From: Flavobacteriia bacterium
GTDB taxonomy: Bacteria; Bacteroidota; Bacteroidia; Flavobacteriales_D; Crocinitomicaceae
Length of the DNA: 64,000 nt
Reading direction: 5' to 3'
NCBI GenBank assembly: GCA_947446925.1
Contig: CANFHU010000005.1
Coordinates: 97,290-161,289 of the forward strand
Below are positions 50,996 to 61,200 of this stretch, in pieces (position 1 is the stretch's first letter; each line of letters begins with the position of its first letter). Both the position numbers and the translations under genes were made by a program. The notes under the pieces were generated by a model. That model saw only the letters and a list, made by a program, of their open reading frames with translations, had not been told where the DNA came from and made no database searches.

Positions 50996-53449
50996 ATGAA
51001 AATCAAAAAGATTAAAAACAAAATTTTCATCGCATCATTCCTACTAATTGCCATAAATTCATGGGGACAAAGACCAATGGGAGGTAATAAAATCGGGGTT
51101 TTATCTGGAACAATCATAGATTCAATAACAAAAAAACCATTAGAATATACCTCTGTAAAAGTATTCACCCAATCTGACTCTTCTTTTGTTATGGGGATTT
51201 ATACAGATGTGAATGGAGAATTCTTGTTATACCAAATTCCAACCGGAAAATACTTTGCAAAAATCACCTTATTAAATTACCAATCGAAATGGATTAGAGA
51301 TATTTCTTTTACCTTTGAGAAACCAGATCGTGTTCTTGGGGCTATTAAAATAGCGCCTGAAAACGCGAAAGAATTAGAGGTTGCAAAAGTTTCAACTAAT
51401 AAAAAAATACTAGAAACTTCCTTCGATAAAAAAGTATACAATATTTCAGAGGATTTAACGTCAAGAAATGGATCCGTAAACGATGTACTAAATAATATTC
51501 CCTCCGTAGAAGTAGATCAAGATGGTAAAATTTCCTTGCGAGGCGATGGAAATGTAACTATTTTAATTGATGGTAGACCAAGTGTTATGTCTGGAAATAG
51601 TGCAAAAAGTTTTTTAGATGGCTTACCTGCAAACATGGTCGAGCGTATCGAATTAGTGACAAATCCCTCTGCAAAATACGACCCTGATGGTACTTCAGGT
51701 ATTATCAATATCGTACTAAAAAAGAACAAGTTAAAAGGGATCAATGGAAATATTAATCTAAGTGGTGCGACAGGAAACATTCTAAATGGTTCAACATCCT
51801 TAAGTATGCGAAATTCCAAAATGAATGTATATGGTACTTATTCCTATAGACATTACGAGGGTGAACGAAATAATTTTGGTGAAATGAATCGCTATTTCAC
51901 AGCTGACTCACTTTTTAGACTAAATCAAAACAGATTAGGGACTGATTATAACGTAGGACATACTTTAAAATTCGGTTCTGATTTCTATTTAAAAGATCGA
52001 CATGTCCTAGGTATAAATATTACGGGTAGTATCGGTGATCGAAACAGAGAAGGGGATTTAGTAAACAAACAATTAAATGGTATTGGAACAATCCTGAGTC
52101 AATGGAATCGTGTTTCCTTAGATCCATCCAAACAAAAAAACATGGATGTGAATGTTAATTACAAATACGATTTTAAAGAGGATAAAGGTTCACTTTCCTT
52201 CGATGCAACACAATCTTTTGGAACGGACACCACTGGAGGAAATTACAATCAAAATTACCTTACTCCTTTTATTTCACGAAAAGTACAACAACTTGCAAGC
52301 CTCGAAAACAATAGAGTTTCAACTGTAATGTTAGATTACGTAAGAGTTTTACCAAAAAACATACGCATTGAAGCCGGAGTTAAATCTATTATACGAAATT
52401 CTACCATCGATTCACATTCTGAAACGCAAGATTCTTTGTCTGTATTTAAAAATGATCATCTTTCCACTTTTCAATATAGCTATGACGAACAAATTTATTC
52501 TTCCTATGGAAATTTTGCACAACATATCGGAAAATTCAAATACCAAGGAGGAGTAAGAGTGGAACGCTCCTTTCAAACACCAAATTTGATTTCTCAAAAT
52601 CAAGCATTTGCAAAAAATTATTTTAATATTTTTCCTTCTGCATTTATAACCTATTCGCTACTAAAAGATTTGGACCTAACATTAAATTATAGTAAACGAA
52701 TCAATCGTGCTTCAAGTGAAAATCTTAATCCATTTACAAGTTATGCTGATCCGTACAATTTACGAAAAGGAAATCCTGCTTTAAGTCCTGAATTTATTGA
52801 TTCCTACGAATTTGGAGTTGGGTTTACCAAGAAAAAATTATCCATCAACGGAAGTTTGTATTATAGAGATTCTCGAAGTGTCATTCAACGTTATCGTGAA
52901 TACTATGCGAATGGATATGCTGCTGTAACCTATATAAATATTGATCGTTCACAAAGTTTTGGTACGGAACTTATCTTAACTTATAGACCTGTGATTTGGT
53001 TTAAAAATGTACTTTCTTTCAACGGAAATCAAATAAAATATACCGATTCCAAAGTTCTGCAAACACCAACAACTGGATTCAATTGGAGTGTTAAATACAT
53101 TGGCTCTATCGATTTTTGGAAAAAAACTGCTTCTGTTCAAATTAATGGAAAATACAATGCGCCAATTATTACACCACAAGGTACCGTTCAACCTCGTGCA
53201 TCTATGGATATTTCTGGTGAAAAAAACTTCAAAGAAGGTAAATGGACCGTTGGATTTAAAGTGTCGGATGTGTTTAATACGCAAGAATTTAGAATTCATG
53301 TAGATTTACCAACGGTTGAACAAACATCTACTTTTAAACAAACTACGCGCCGTTTTTATTTAAATCTGGCGTATAAATTTGGGAAAATGGAAGTTTCTAA
53401 AAAAGGAAAAATATCCAACGAAAACGGAGGTGGAGGAATGGATTTTTAA
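50996..53449 (+). CDS. TonB-dependent-receptor-like outer-membrane beta-barrel protein with carboxypeptidase-regulatory-like N-domain
   Basis: GTIIDSITKKPLEYTSVKVF...; plug LNNIPSVEVDQDGKISLRGDGNVTILIDGRPS; C-terminal barrel strands. Confidence 0.9.
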   Translation: MKIKKIKNKIFIASFLLIAINSWGQRPMGGNKIGVLSGTIIDSITKKPLEYTSVKVFTQSDSSFVMGIYTDVNGEFLLYQIPTGKYFAKITLLNYQSKWIRDISFTFEKPDRVLGAIKIAPENAKELEVAKVSTNKKILETSFDKKVYNISEDLTSRNGSVNDVLNNIPSVEVDQDGKISLRGDGNVTILIDGRPSVMSGNSAKSFLDGLPANMVERIELVTNPSAKYDPDGTSGIINIVLKKNKLKGINGNINLSGATGNILNGSTSLSMRNSKMNVYGTYSYRHYEGERNNFGEMNRYFTADSLFRLNQNRLGTDYNVGHTLKFGSDFYLKDRHVLGINITGSIGDRNREGDLVNKQLNGIGTILSQWNRVSLDPSKQKNMDVNVNYKYDFKEDKGSLSFDATQSFGTDTTGGNYNQNYLTPFISRKVQQLASLENNRVSTVMLDYVRVLPKNIRIEAGVKSIIRNSTIDSHSETQDSLSVFKNDHLSTFQYSYDEQIYSSYGNFAQHIGKFKYQGGVRVERSFQTPNLISQNQAFAKNYFNIFPSAFITYSLLKDLDLTLNYSKRINRASSENLNPFTSYADPYNLRKGNPALSPEFIDSYEFGVGFTKKKLSINGSLYYRDSRSVIQRYREYYANGYAAVTYINIDRSQSFGTELILTYRPVIWFKNVLSFNGNQIKYTDSKVLQTPTTGFNWSVKYIGSIDFWKKTASVQINGKYNAPIITPQGTVQPRASMDISGEKNFKEGKWTVGFKVSDVFNTQEFRIHVDLPTVEQTSTFKQTTRRFYLNLAYKFGKMEVSKKGKISNENGGGGMDF

Positions 53450-53517
53450 TAATCTATAAATTCTTGTAAATGAATTGTACCCTAATTCCGCTATGTTATA
53501 TGCTAATTCCTAATTAA

Positions 53518-54336
53518 CTAAAAATTAATTCGGATAACTTGTTTCGCTTCTTTTGTATCGTGTACACGCAAAATTTTTGCTCCTGCTAATAATGCTTTTG
53601 TATGTAATACGGTTGTACCAATCAAGGATTCCTCTGGTGTAACCCCTAATTTATTATAAATCATTGATTTTCGTGAAATACCGATTAGCATAGGTTTGTT
53701 TAAAAACTGAAAATCTGCTAGTCGATCAAAAAGTGCATAATTCTGTTCCAGTGTTTTTGCAAAACCAAAACCTGGATCTAACAGCACGTCATGTACACCT
53801 GCTAATTGTAATTGATGCAATTTTTGTGAAAAATAAGTCACCACTTCTTTGAAGATAGAAGTATAATTAGCATGATTGTGCATCGTTTGCGGAGTACCTT
53901 TTGAGTGCATCAAAACATAAGGACACTTAAAGTTACTAACAACTGATAAGATGCTTGGGTCGATTTCTCCACCACTAATATCGTTGATGATTTGGGCTCC
54001 AACTTCAAGAGATTCTTGAGCCACTTTTCCTCGAAAGGTATCACAACTAATAATAATTTCTGGAAAGGCTTTACGAACTGCCTCAATCACAGGGATAACA
54101 CGTTTAAGTTCCTCATTTTCGGATACTTCATCAGCACCAGGTCGTGAAGAATATCCGCCTATATCTAAAATATCAGCACCTTCTTCGATGTGCTTTTCAG
54201 CACGAAACAAAGCTGTAGAAATGGAGTCTACGCGACTTTCTCCATAAAAGGAATCTGGAGTGCAATTAAGGATACTCATTACCTTGGGTGTTACTAAATC
54301 AACCAAGTTTTTGCCTATGCGTATATTGTCAATCAT
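53518..54336 (-). CDS. folP: Dihydropteroate synthase
   Basis: PKVMSILNCTPDSFYGESR; GADILDIGGYSSRPGA; DPGFGFAKTLEQN. Confidence 0.97.
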   Translation of the reverse strand: MIDNIRIGKNLVDLVTPKVMSILNCTPDSFYGESRVDSISTALFRAEKHIEEGADILDIGGYSSRPGADEVSENEELKRVIPVIEAVRKAFPEIIISCDTFRGKVAQESLEVGAQIINDISGGEIDPSILSVVSNFKCPYVLMHSKGTPQTMHNHANYTSIFKEVVTYFSQKLHQLQLAGVHDVLLDPGFGFAKTLEQNYALFDRLADFQFLNKPMLIGISRKSMIYNKLGVTPEESLIGTTVLHTKALLAGAKILRVHDTKEAKQVIRINF

Positions 54337-54378
54337 CGGAAAATTATTATCTTCAACGTCTATTTTTAGCTATATAAA

Positions 54379-54918
54379 ATGTCAAAAACTACCGAGCAAT
54401 ATACAAAAGTAATTTCATCTTGCCGAGATATTTTTTCAAAGAAAACAAAAGATTATGGAACTGCATGGCGAATTTTAAGAGCAAGTTCACTGACAGATCA
54501 ACTTTTTATTAAGGCACAACGTATTCGTACCTTACAAGAAACTGGCGAAAGTCGTGTTGGGGAAGGTGTGTATGAAGAATTCCAAGCAATTGTTAACTAT
54601 TGTATTATGGCACTCATTCAGCTAGAGCACAAAGAATTAACCGAACTAGAATTGGGGGAAGAGCGTGCCTCTGCTTTTTATGATCATTACGCAAAAGAAG
54701 CATTTGAACTTATGCAACGTAAAAACCATGATTATGGAGAGGCATGGAGAGATATGCGCGTTAGTTCTTTGACAGACTTGATACTCATGAAAATTTTACG
54801 TGTAAAACAAATCGAAGACAACCAAGGAAAAACAATTATGAGCGAAGGAATCGATGCAAACTACTTCGATATGCTAAACTACGCCGTTTTCTCTTTAATT
54901 CATTTATCTGAAAATTAA
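54379..54918 (+). CDS. DUF1599-type protein with two tandem copies of the domain
   Basis: KTKDYGTAWRILRASSLTDQLFIKAQRI and RKNHDYGEAWRDMRVSSLTDLILMKILRV. Confidence 0.85.
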   Translation: MSKTTEQYTKVISSCRDIFSKKTKDYGTAWRILRASSLTDQLFIKAQRIRTLQETGESRVGEGVYEEFQAIVNYCIMALIQLEHKELTELELGEERASAFYDHYAKEAFELMQRKNHDYGEAWRDMRVSSLTDLILMKILRVKQIEDNQGKTIMSEGIDANYFDMLNYAVFSLIHLSEN

Positions 54919-54924
54919 GCAAAT

Positions 54925-56694
54925 ATGAAAGCAATTTTTGATTGGAAAGGACAATCACTCGTATTAAATGCTGTTTTTATTGTGGTGAATTTAATTGGAG
55001 TGACCCTCCTTACCATGGGATTTCATCCAAATTTTGAAACAGTTAAACTTCCGCTAGTAATAGCTGGAATTAGCGTACTTATAACCTCTATTATTGGACT
55101 CATTATTTTTAAAGGCAAAATTTTCATGTCTTTAGTTTCCAGAATTTTAGTCGGGGGTTTGTTTATTGTTTCTGGATTAATTAAAGCCAATGACCCAATC
55201 GGATTCAGTTATAAATTAGAAGAATACTTTGAGGACGGTGCTCTCGCATTTCGTATCAAAGAATGGTTTGGGATGCCTGGTTTTTCGCTCGAATTTTTGA
55301 TTGATTTCGCCTTGTTTTTCAGTGTGTTAATTTGTATTATCGAGATTGTATTGGGTGTATTAGTACTTATCGGTGCTAAAATTAAATTCACATCTTGGAT
55401 GTTATTATTAACCATGCTGTTTTTTACCTTCCTTACTTGGCATACAGCAAATTGTGACCCAAATAAAAAGTTCTTAGACCGAGATACCTATAGTTATAAC
55501 GATCCAATTGGAATCTCTAAACGCGAAGAAGCAAAAACAAATAAAGAAATAAAAATTGTTTCGGATACAAAAGAAGAAATTGTGGTAGACGAAATGAAAC
55601 AGCCACAATGCGTAACAGATTGCGGATGCTTTGGAGATGCCATGAAGGGTTCTGTAGGCAGATCTTTAACTCCTTCTGAATCGCTTTGGAAAGATTATTT
55701 ACTGGTTTATTTTGTGATTTGGATATTTATCACACAAAAAAGAATACTACCAAATACCACTAAAGAAAATATGTACATACTGCCAATTGCACTTGGTGTA
55801 ATACTATTTTTCTCCTTTGTTTTCGGATGGTATTTTCCAGTTTTCTTCGGTTTTATTACGCTTATAACCGCATTATGGATGAACCGTATGGGGGGTAAAT
55901 ATTTAGGTAATTTCTGGGGGTCGGCATTGGCTGTTGTTCTAATTTGTTTGCTATTCGTAACCTATGTACTACGTTATGAACCTTTGAAAGATTATCGTCC
56001 TTATGCTGTTGGAAATAACCTTCGTCAAAAAATGTTTGATGGGGAAGAAGGAAAATACATAAGTTTACTTGTATATAAAAACTTGAAAACTGGTGAAACC
56101 AAAGAATACGATGCATCAGGACAAGATTACATTAAGTCTAAAATTTGGGAGAATACGAAAAGTTGGAAATACGACACAATGATTACCAAAGAAATTATTG
56201 CTACTCGTTTACCTTCAATCACCTCGCAATTCAATCCTACCATCGCCTTTTCAGAAATTGGTAAAGCAGAGAAAACCCTCAAATTTGTGCAACGTAGTCT
56301 GCGAAAAGCACATCATGCGAACGTTGAATTAGAAGAAATTAGTCTACGTGATTACATCACTAAAGCACCTCTGATTTACGTCTTGTTCTCAAAAGATTTG
56401 ACTAAAATCGATAAAAGTGAATTAACAGATTTGAAAGATATTTTCTACAAAACATCTAAAAAACACATTCCTTTCGTATTTGTTTGTAATGCTTTGAGAC
56501 CGCAGATAAATGCGTTTAGAAAACAAAATCATTTCCCAGTTGCTACGTTTAGCAACGATATTACGGAATTAAAAGCAATTGCACGATCCAATCCTGCATT
56601 GTTGGTAATAGCAAATGGAAAAGTAATTGGGAAATTTCCTGGAAAATCGATACCTTCCTATGATTGGATTATTAAACACACATTAAAAAGATAA
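54925..56694 (+). CDS. BT_3928-like/DoxX-like membrane protein
   Basis: ISRILVGGLFIVSGLIKANDPIGFSYKLEEYFE; CVTDCGCFGDAMKGSVGRSLTPSESLWKDYLL. Confidence 0.82.
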   Translation: MKAIFDWKGQSLVLNAVFIVVNLIGVTLLTMGFHPNFETVKLPLVIAGISVLITSIIGLIIFKGKIFMSLVSRILVGGLFIVSGLIKANDPIGFSYKLEEYFEDGALAFRIKEWFGMPGFSLEFLIDFALFFSVLICIIEIVLGVLVLIGAKIKFTSWMLLLTMLFFTFLTWHTANCDPNKKFLDRDTYSYNDPIGISKREEAKTNKEIKIVSDTKEEIVVDEMKQPQCVTDCGCFGDAMKGSVGRSLTPSESLWKDYLLVYFVIWIFITQKRILPNTTKENMYILPIALGVILFFSFVFGWYFPVFFGFITLITALWMNRMGGKYLGNFWGSALAVVLICLLFVTYVLRYEPLKDYRPYAVGNNLRQKMFDGEEGKYISLLVYKNLKTGETKEYDASGQDYIKSKIWENTKSWKYDTMITKEIIATRLPSITSQFNPTIAFSEIGKAEKTLKFVQRSLRKAHHANVELEEISLRDYITKAPLIYVLFSKDLTKIDKSELTDLKDIFYKTSKKHIPFVFVCNALRPQINAFRKQNHFPVATFSNDITELKAIARSNPALLVIANGKVIGKFPGKSIPSYDWIIKHTLKR

Positions 56695-56696
56695 TT

Positions 56697-57437
56697 ATGA
56701 GAAAAAACATTGTAGCTGGTAATTGGAAGATGAATCTTTCTGAAAACGAAGCAATTCAATTAGCTAAAGAAGTCGCAGAGATACACACCGAAAATGCAGA
56801 AGTGATAATTTTCCCACCAGCAATTTTTATTCCTACGCTTTCAAAATTGAATCTGAATATAAAAATCGGAGCTCAAAACTTTTTCCCTAAAGATAAAGGT
56901 GCGTTTACCGGAGAGATATCCATCACACAACTCAAAGAAGCAGGAGTAACCTATGTACTTGTCGGGCATTCGGAACGTAGAACTATTTTGAAAGAAGATA
57001 ATACCTTCTTGAAAGAAAAAGTAAATGCTGCATTAGACCATAAGATACACGTTGTTTTCTGTTGTGGGGAAGAATTAGCGATTCGTGAACAAGGAACGGA
57101 AAATGAATTTGTTAAAAGCCAATTAGTAGAAAGTTTGTTTCACTTAACACCAGAACAAATCATACATACAACAATCGCATATGAACCTATTTGGGCGATT
57201 GGAACAGGTTTAACAGCGTCCGCAGCACAAGCAGAAGCAATGCATTTATTTATTCGAGAAACGCTAACTGCTCAATATTCTGCGGAAATTGCAAATTCTA
57301 TCTCCATTTTATATGGTGGAAGTTGTAACCCTACGAATGCGAATGAATTATTTGCGAATCCAAATGTGGATGGCGGTTTAATTGGTGGTGCTGCACTTAA
57401 ATGTGCAGATTTTAATAGCATAGCAAATTCGTTTTAA
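56697..57437 (+). CDS. tpiA: Triosephosphate isomerase
   Basis: RKNIVAGNWKMN; YVLVGHSERR; IAYEPIWAIGTG; ILYGGSCNPTNA. Confidence 0.99.
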   Translation: MRKNIVAGNWKMNLSENEAIQLAKEVAEIHTENAEVIIFPPAIFIPTLSKLNLNIKIGAQNFFPKDKGAFTGEISITQLKEAGVTYVLVGHSERRTILKEDNTFLKEKVNAALDHKIHVVFCCGEELAIREQGTENEFVKSQLVESLFHLTPEQIIHTTIAYEPIWAIGTGLTASAAQAEAMHLFIRETLTAQYSAEIANSISILYGGSCNPTNANELFANPNVDGGLIGGAALKCADFNSIANSF

Positions 57438-58276
57438 TGGTAAGAATTGAACTAAACATCGAAATTTCTCCAAAAGACCCTTGGACAGATATTTTAATTG
57501 CACAACTTTCTGAAATTGGATTTGATAGTTTCATGGATACGGAAACAGGAGTGTTAGCATATATCAATGAAGTGGACTTCCAGGAAGAAAACATGCAAAC
57601 AGAAACAATTCTTGGACTTGACTCCGAGGATTTTACTGCAAAAGTAAGTCTTGAAAAGATTCCACATCAAAATTGGAATGCATTGTGGGAATCCGATTTT
57701 CACCCAGTATTTGTAGAAGATAAACTAACCATAATAGCGCCTTTTCACGATTCTAACCTGGTAAAAGGGATGGGAATTATTATCCAACCGCAAATGTCCT
57801 TCGGTACTGGTCACCACCAAACAACGTGGATGATGACAAAAGCAATGCTAGAATTTTCTCCTTTTCCTAAAAAAGTACTGGATATGGGAACTGGTACTGG
57901 GGTGTTAGCAATTTTAGCAGAAAAATTAGGTGCAAGCGAAATTACAGCGATTGATATCGAACCATGGTCTGTAGAAAATACCATCGAAAATCTCGCACGA
58001 AATGCATGTTCTAATTCCACTTCTTTGTGTGGAGATATAGACCTTATTGATGGTATGGAATTTGATATCATATTGGCTAACATCAATAAAAATGTGTTAA
58101 AAGCACACATGCCTTCCTATGCAAAACACCTTGTTCCAAATGGTACATTAATCATCAGTGGCTTTTTTGAAACAGATGTAGATGAATTGATTGAAGTAGC
58201 AGGTTTACAATCACTTGCATTCGTTAAAAAATTCACCAAAGAAACTTGGGCAGCGGTTCAATTTATAAAAAAATAA
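57437..58276 (+). CDS. prmA: Ribosomal protein L11 methyltransferase
   Basis: PQMSFGTGHHQTTWMM; VLDMGTGTGVLAILAEKLGA; ILANINKNVL. Confidence 0.95.
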   Translation: MVRIELNIEISPKDPWTDILIAQLSEIGFDSFMDTETGVLAYINEVDFQEENMQTETILGLDSEDFTAKVSLEKIPHQNWNALWESDFHPVFVEDKLTIIAPFHDSNLVKGMGIIIQPQMSFGTGHHQTTWMMTKAMLEFSPFPKKVLDMGTGTGVLAILAEKLGASEITAIDIEPWSVENTIENLARNACSNSTSLCGDIDLIDGMEFDIILANINKNVLKAHMPSYAKHLVPNGTLIISGFFETDVDELIEVAGLQSLAFVKKFTKETWAAVQFIKK

Positions 58277-58279
58277 AGT

Positions 58280-61200
58280 ATGAATAGAGTAATAGGTAGT
58301 ATCGTAACTTTTCTAGTTTTAACGTGTTTGTCATTTACCAATGCACAAACCTATTCCCAAAACAGAGAAAAATTCGTAAAAGAATTAATGAACGCTTTGG
58401 CTGACATTAAAACTTCCGATCCACGTGATTTCGTGAAAAAGGAATTACAAAACATGTTGATTGAAACTTCTGAATTCCCAGATGATTATTTCAAACGCAT
58501 GGTGGAAACATGTAACCTACTCGAAACTAAAAAACTGCATGCTTACCCAGAAATATATAACTATGTCTATTCGATGTATTCAATTATCGAAAAGAAACAG
58601 TCTTCTGCGAGTTATAAAGCATGGCATACTGCTGTTGACCAACTTCTAGCATCCAAAAACTTAAATAAATTCAAAGATTTCATCGAACTTTCTTCCGACT
58701 TCTTTTCGAAAGGTATTATTTCCGATGCACCGAACCATGTTTGGTATTTTAAAGGAGGGAAATTTTCGTTTGATGTAACCGATAAACCAGTAATCAAATT
58801 TGAAAATGGAAAACTAGCATGTTATGCTAAAAACACAAACCACGAAACGAATAAAAAGAAACCTTTTCACGATAGCATTGTAGTAGATGGAACTTCTGGA
58901 ATCTACGATCCGGTATTTAAGAAATTTGAAGGAAATGGGGGAGTAATCAATTGGGAAAAAGTAGGAATGGATAGAGCAACAAATTTTGCTACTTTAAAAC
59001 ATTTCGCTATCTCTTTAAAAATGGCAAACCTAGATTGTGATTCAGTAATTCTGGTAACTCCATATTTCGCGAGACCGATTCTAGGAAAATTAAACGATAG
59101 AGCATTCGTAGTTACTCGGGAAGTGGATAGAACTTTTCCAGCGTTTATTTCCTTCGATAAACGTTTATTTATCAAAAACATTAAGGAAGACGTAGATTAC
59201 AATGGTGGTTTTGCGCAACGTGGAAATAGTTTCGAAGGACTTGGAACGGTAAAAGAACCTGCTACCATCACCATCTTTGAAAAGGGAAAAGCATTTATCA
59301 AAATGAGTGCACAAATGATCTCGGTCGATCCTAATAAAATCATTTCTCCAAATAGCCACGTAGCAATTTTCATTGGGCAAAATGATTCTATCTCACATCC
59401 TGGTTTAGATATTGTCTACAACCTAGAAAAACATGCCATCGATTTTACACGAGGAAAAAATGGTGCTTCTTCTGCACCGTTCTCTAGTTCCTTCCATAAT
59501 CTCGATTTTTACGTTCCTAAAATTACATGGGAAAAAGGAAAGGAAGTTTTAAAAATGGAATACGAACATGGTTTAAGCCAGGAACAACGTATTGCGCGTT
59601 TTGAATCTAAAACATTGTTTGATGCACGTTTGTACGAACGCTTACAAGCGATGGAAAAAATACACCCTTTGATTGGTATTTCTAATTTCTGTAACGAAAA
59701 AGGAGCAACAACAATTACGGAAGGTGAACTTGCGAGTGCGATGAACAAAACCATCGAACAAGCTAAATCTATGATTCTAGAACTAAATTCACTTGGGTTC
59801 ATCAGTTATGATTTGGATACAAAAGTGGTTACGGTTAACCAAAAAACATTCAATTTCGTTCAAGCGCGTGTGGATCAAATCGATTACGATAACTTAATGT
59901 TTGTCTCCGATTTAAGACCGAAAAAAATTGAGGGTAAAACGCAAGAAGAAATAGACAAAGACGAAAACTTGGTGCGTTTGCAACGTTTATATAACAAACA
60001 GGCAGATGAACGTCGAAAAATTCCATATTTCGGAGCGATGAACCTAAACAACTTGGAGTTGAAACTCGAAGCTGTGGACCAAGTTGCTCTTTCAGAAGTA
60101 CAACAATTGGCAGTTTTTCCTAAAAATGCAACAGTTACCATTCAAAAAGACCGAAATTTTCTATTCAGTGGTTGGATGAATTCCGGTAAAATGGAAATTA
60201 ATGCCTTGGAAGCACAGTTCGTTTATGCCGATAATAAAATCAAACTTTTCAAAACAGAATCTAGTTTATTCCGAGTTGCACCTTTGAAAAAAGAAGATGG
60301 GGAAAAACCAATTGCAACTGGATCGGTAATTTCTGGAATTACTGGAGAACTTTTTGTAGATGCTCCAAGTAACCGTTCTGGTAAATCTAAAATAGTAACA
60401 GATTTCCCAAAAATCACAGTATTCAATAATGTAAAAGTATATTACGCACAAAAAACGATACACAAAGGTGCCTATGATAGTGCACGTTTCTATTTTGATG
60501 TATATCCATTTACCATGGATAGTTTGGATAACTTCAAAGAGCAAGCTTTCCGTTTGAAAGGGGAACTTAACTCCGCTGGTATTTTTCCAATCATCAAACA
60601 AGAATTGAAAATTATGCCTGATTATTCCTTTGGATTTAGTCAAGATGCTCCTAAAGGTGGGTATGACTTCTACGGAACTGGCGCAAAATATGATAATAAA
60701 ATTGTGCTATCCAACAACGGATTACAAGGTTCAGGAAAAATTGATTTCGTGAAATCTTCCTCCGTTTCCAGAGCATTTACTTTTTTACCGGATTCTACCG
60801 TTGGATATGCTGTTTTCGACAACAAACCAATGGAAATGGGCGTGCAATTCCCGGATGTAGTTTCGCAAAAAGCATACATCTGCTATATCCCGCGTGGTAA
60901 TAAATTAAAAGCATACTCAACAGATATTCCTTTATCGTTCTTTAATAACGAAGCAAAATTAAATGGAATGGCATTGATCACACCTAATGGAATGACAGGA
61001 AGTGGAATCATGAATTTTGCCGTTGCTACCATGGGTTCTTCGCTCTTTAAATTCTCGCGTTGGGACATGAATGCAGACACTTCCTTCTTTAACCTATTAA
61101 ATAAAGAAGCAGTAGATGAAGATAAGGACCAAAAATATTCTTTAACCACCGAAAATATTAAATCACATATTTCGTTCAAAGATAGAATTGGAAATTTCGC

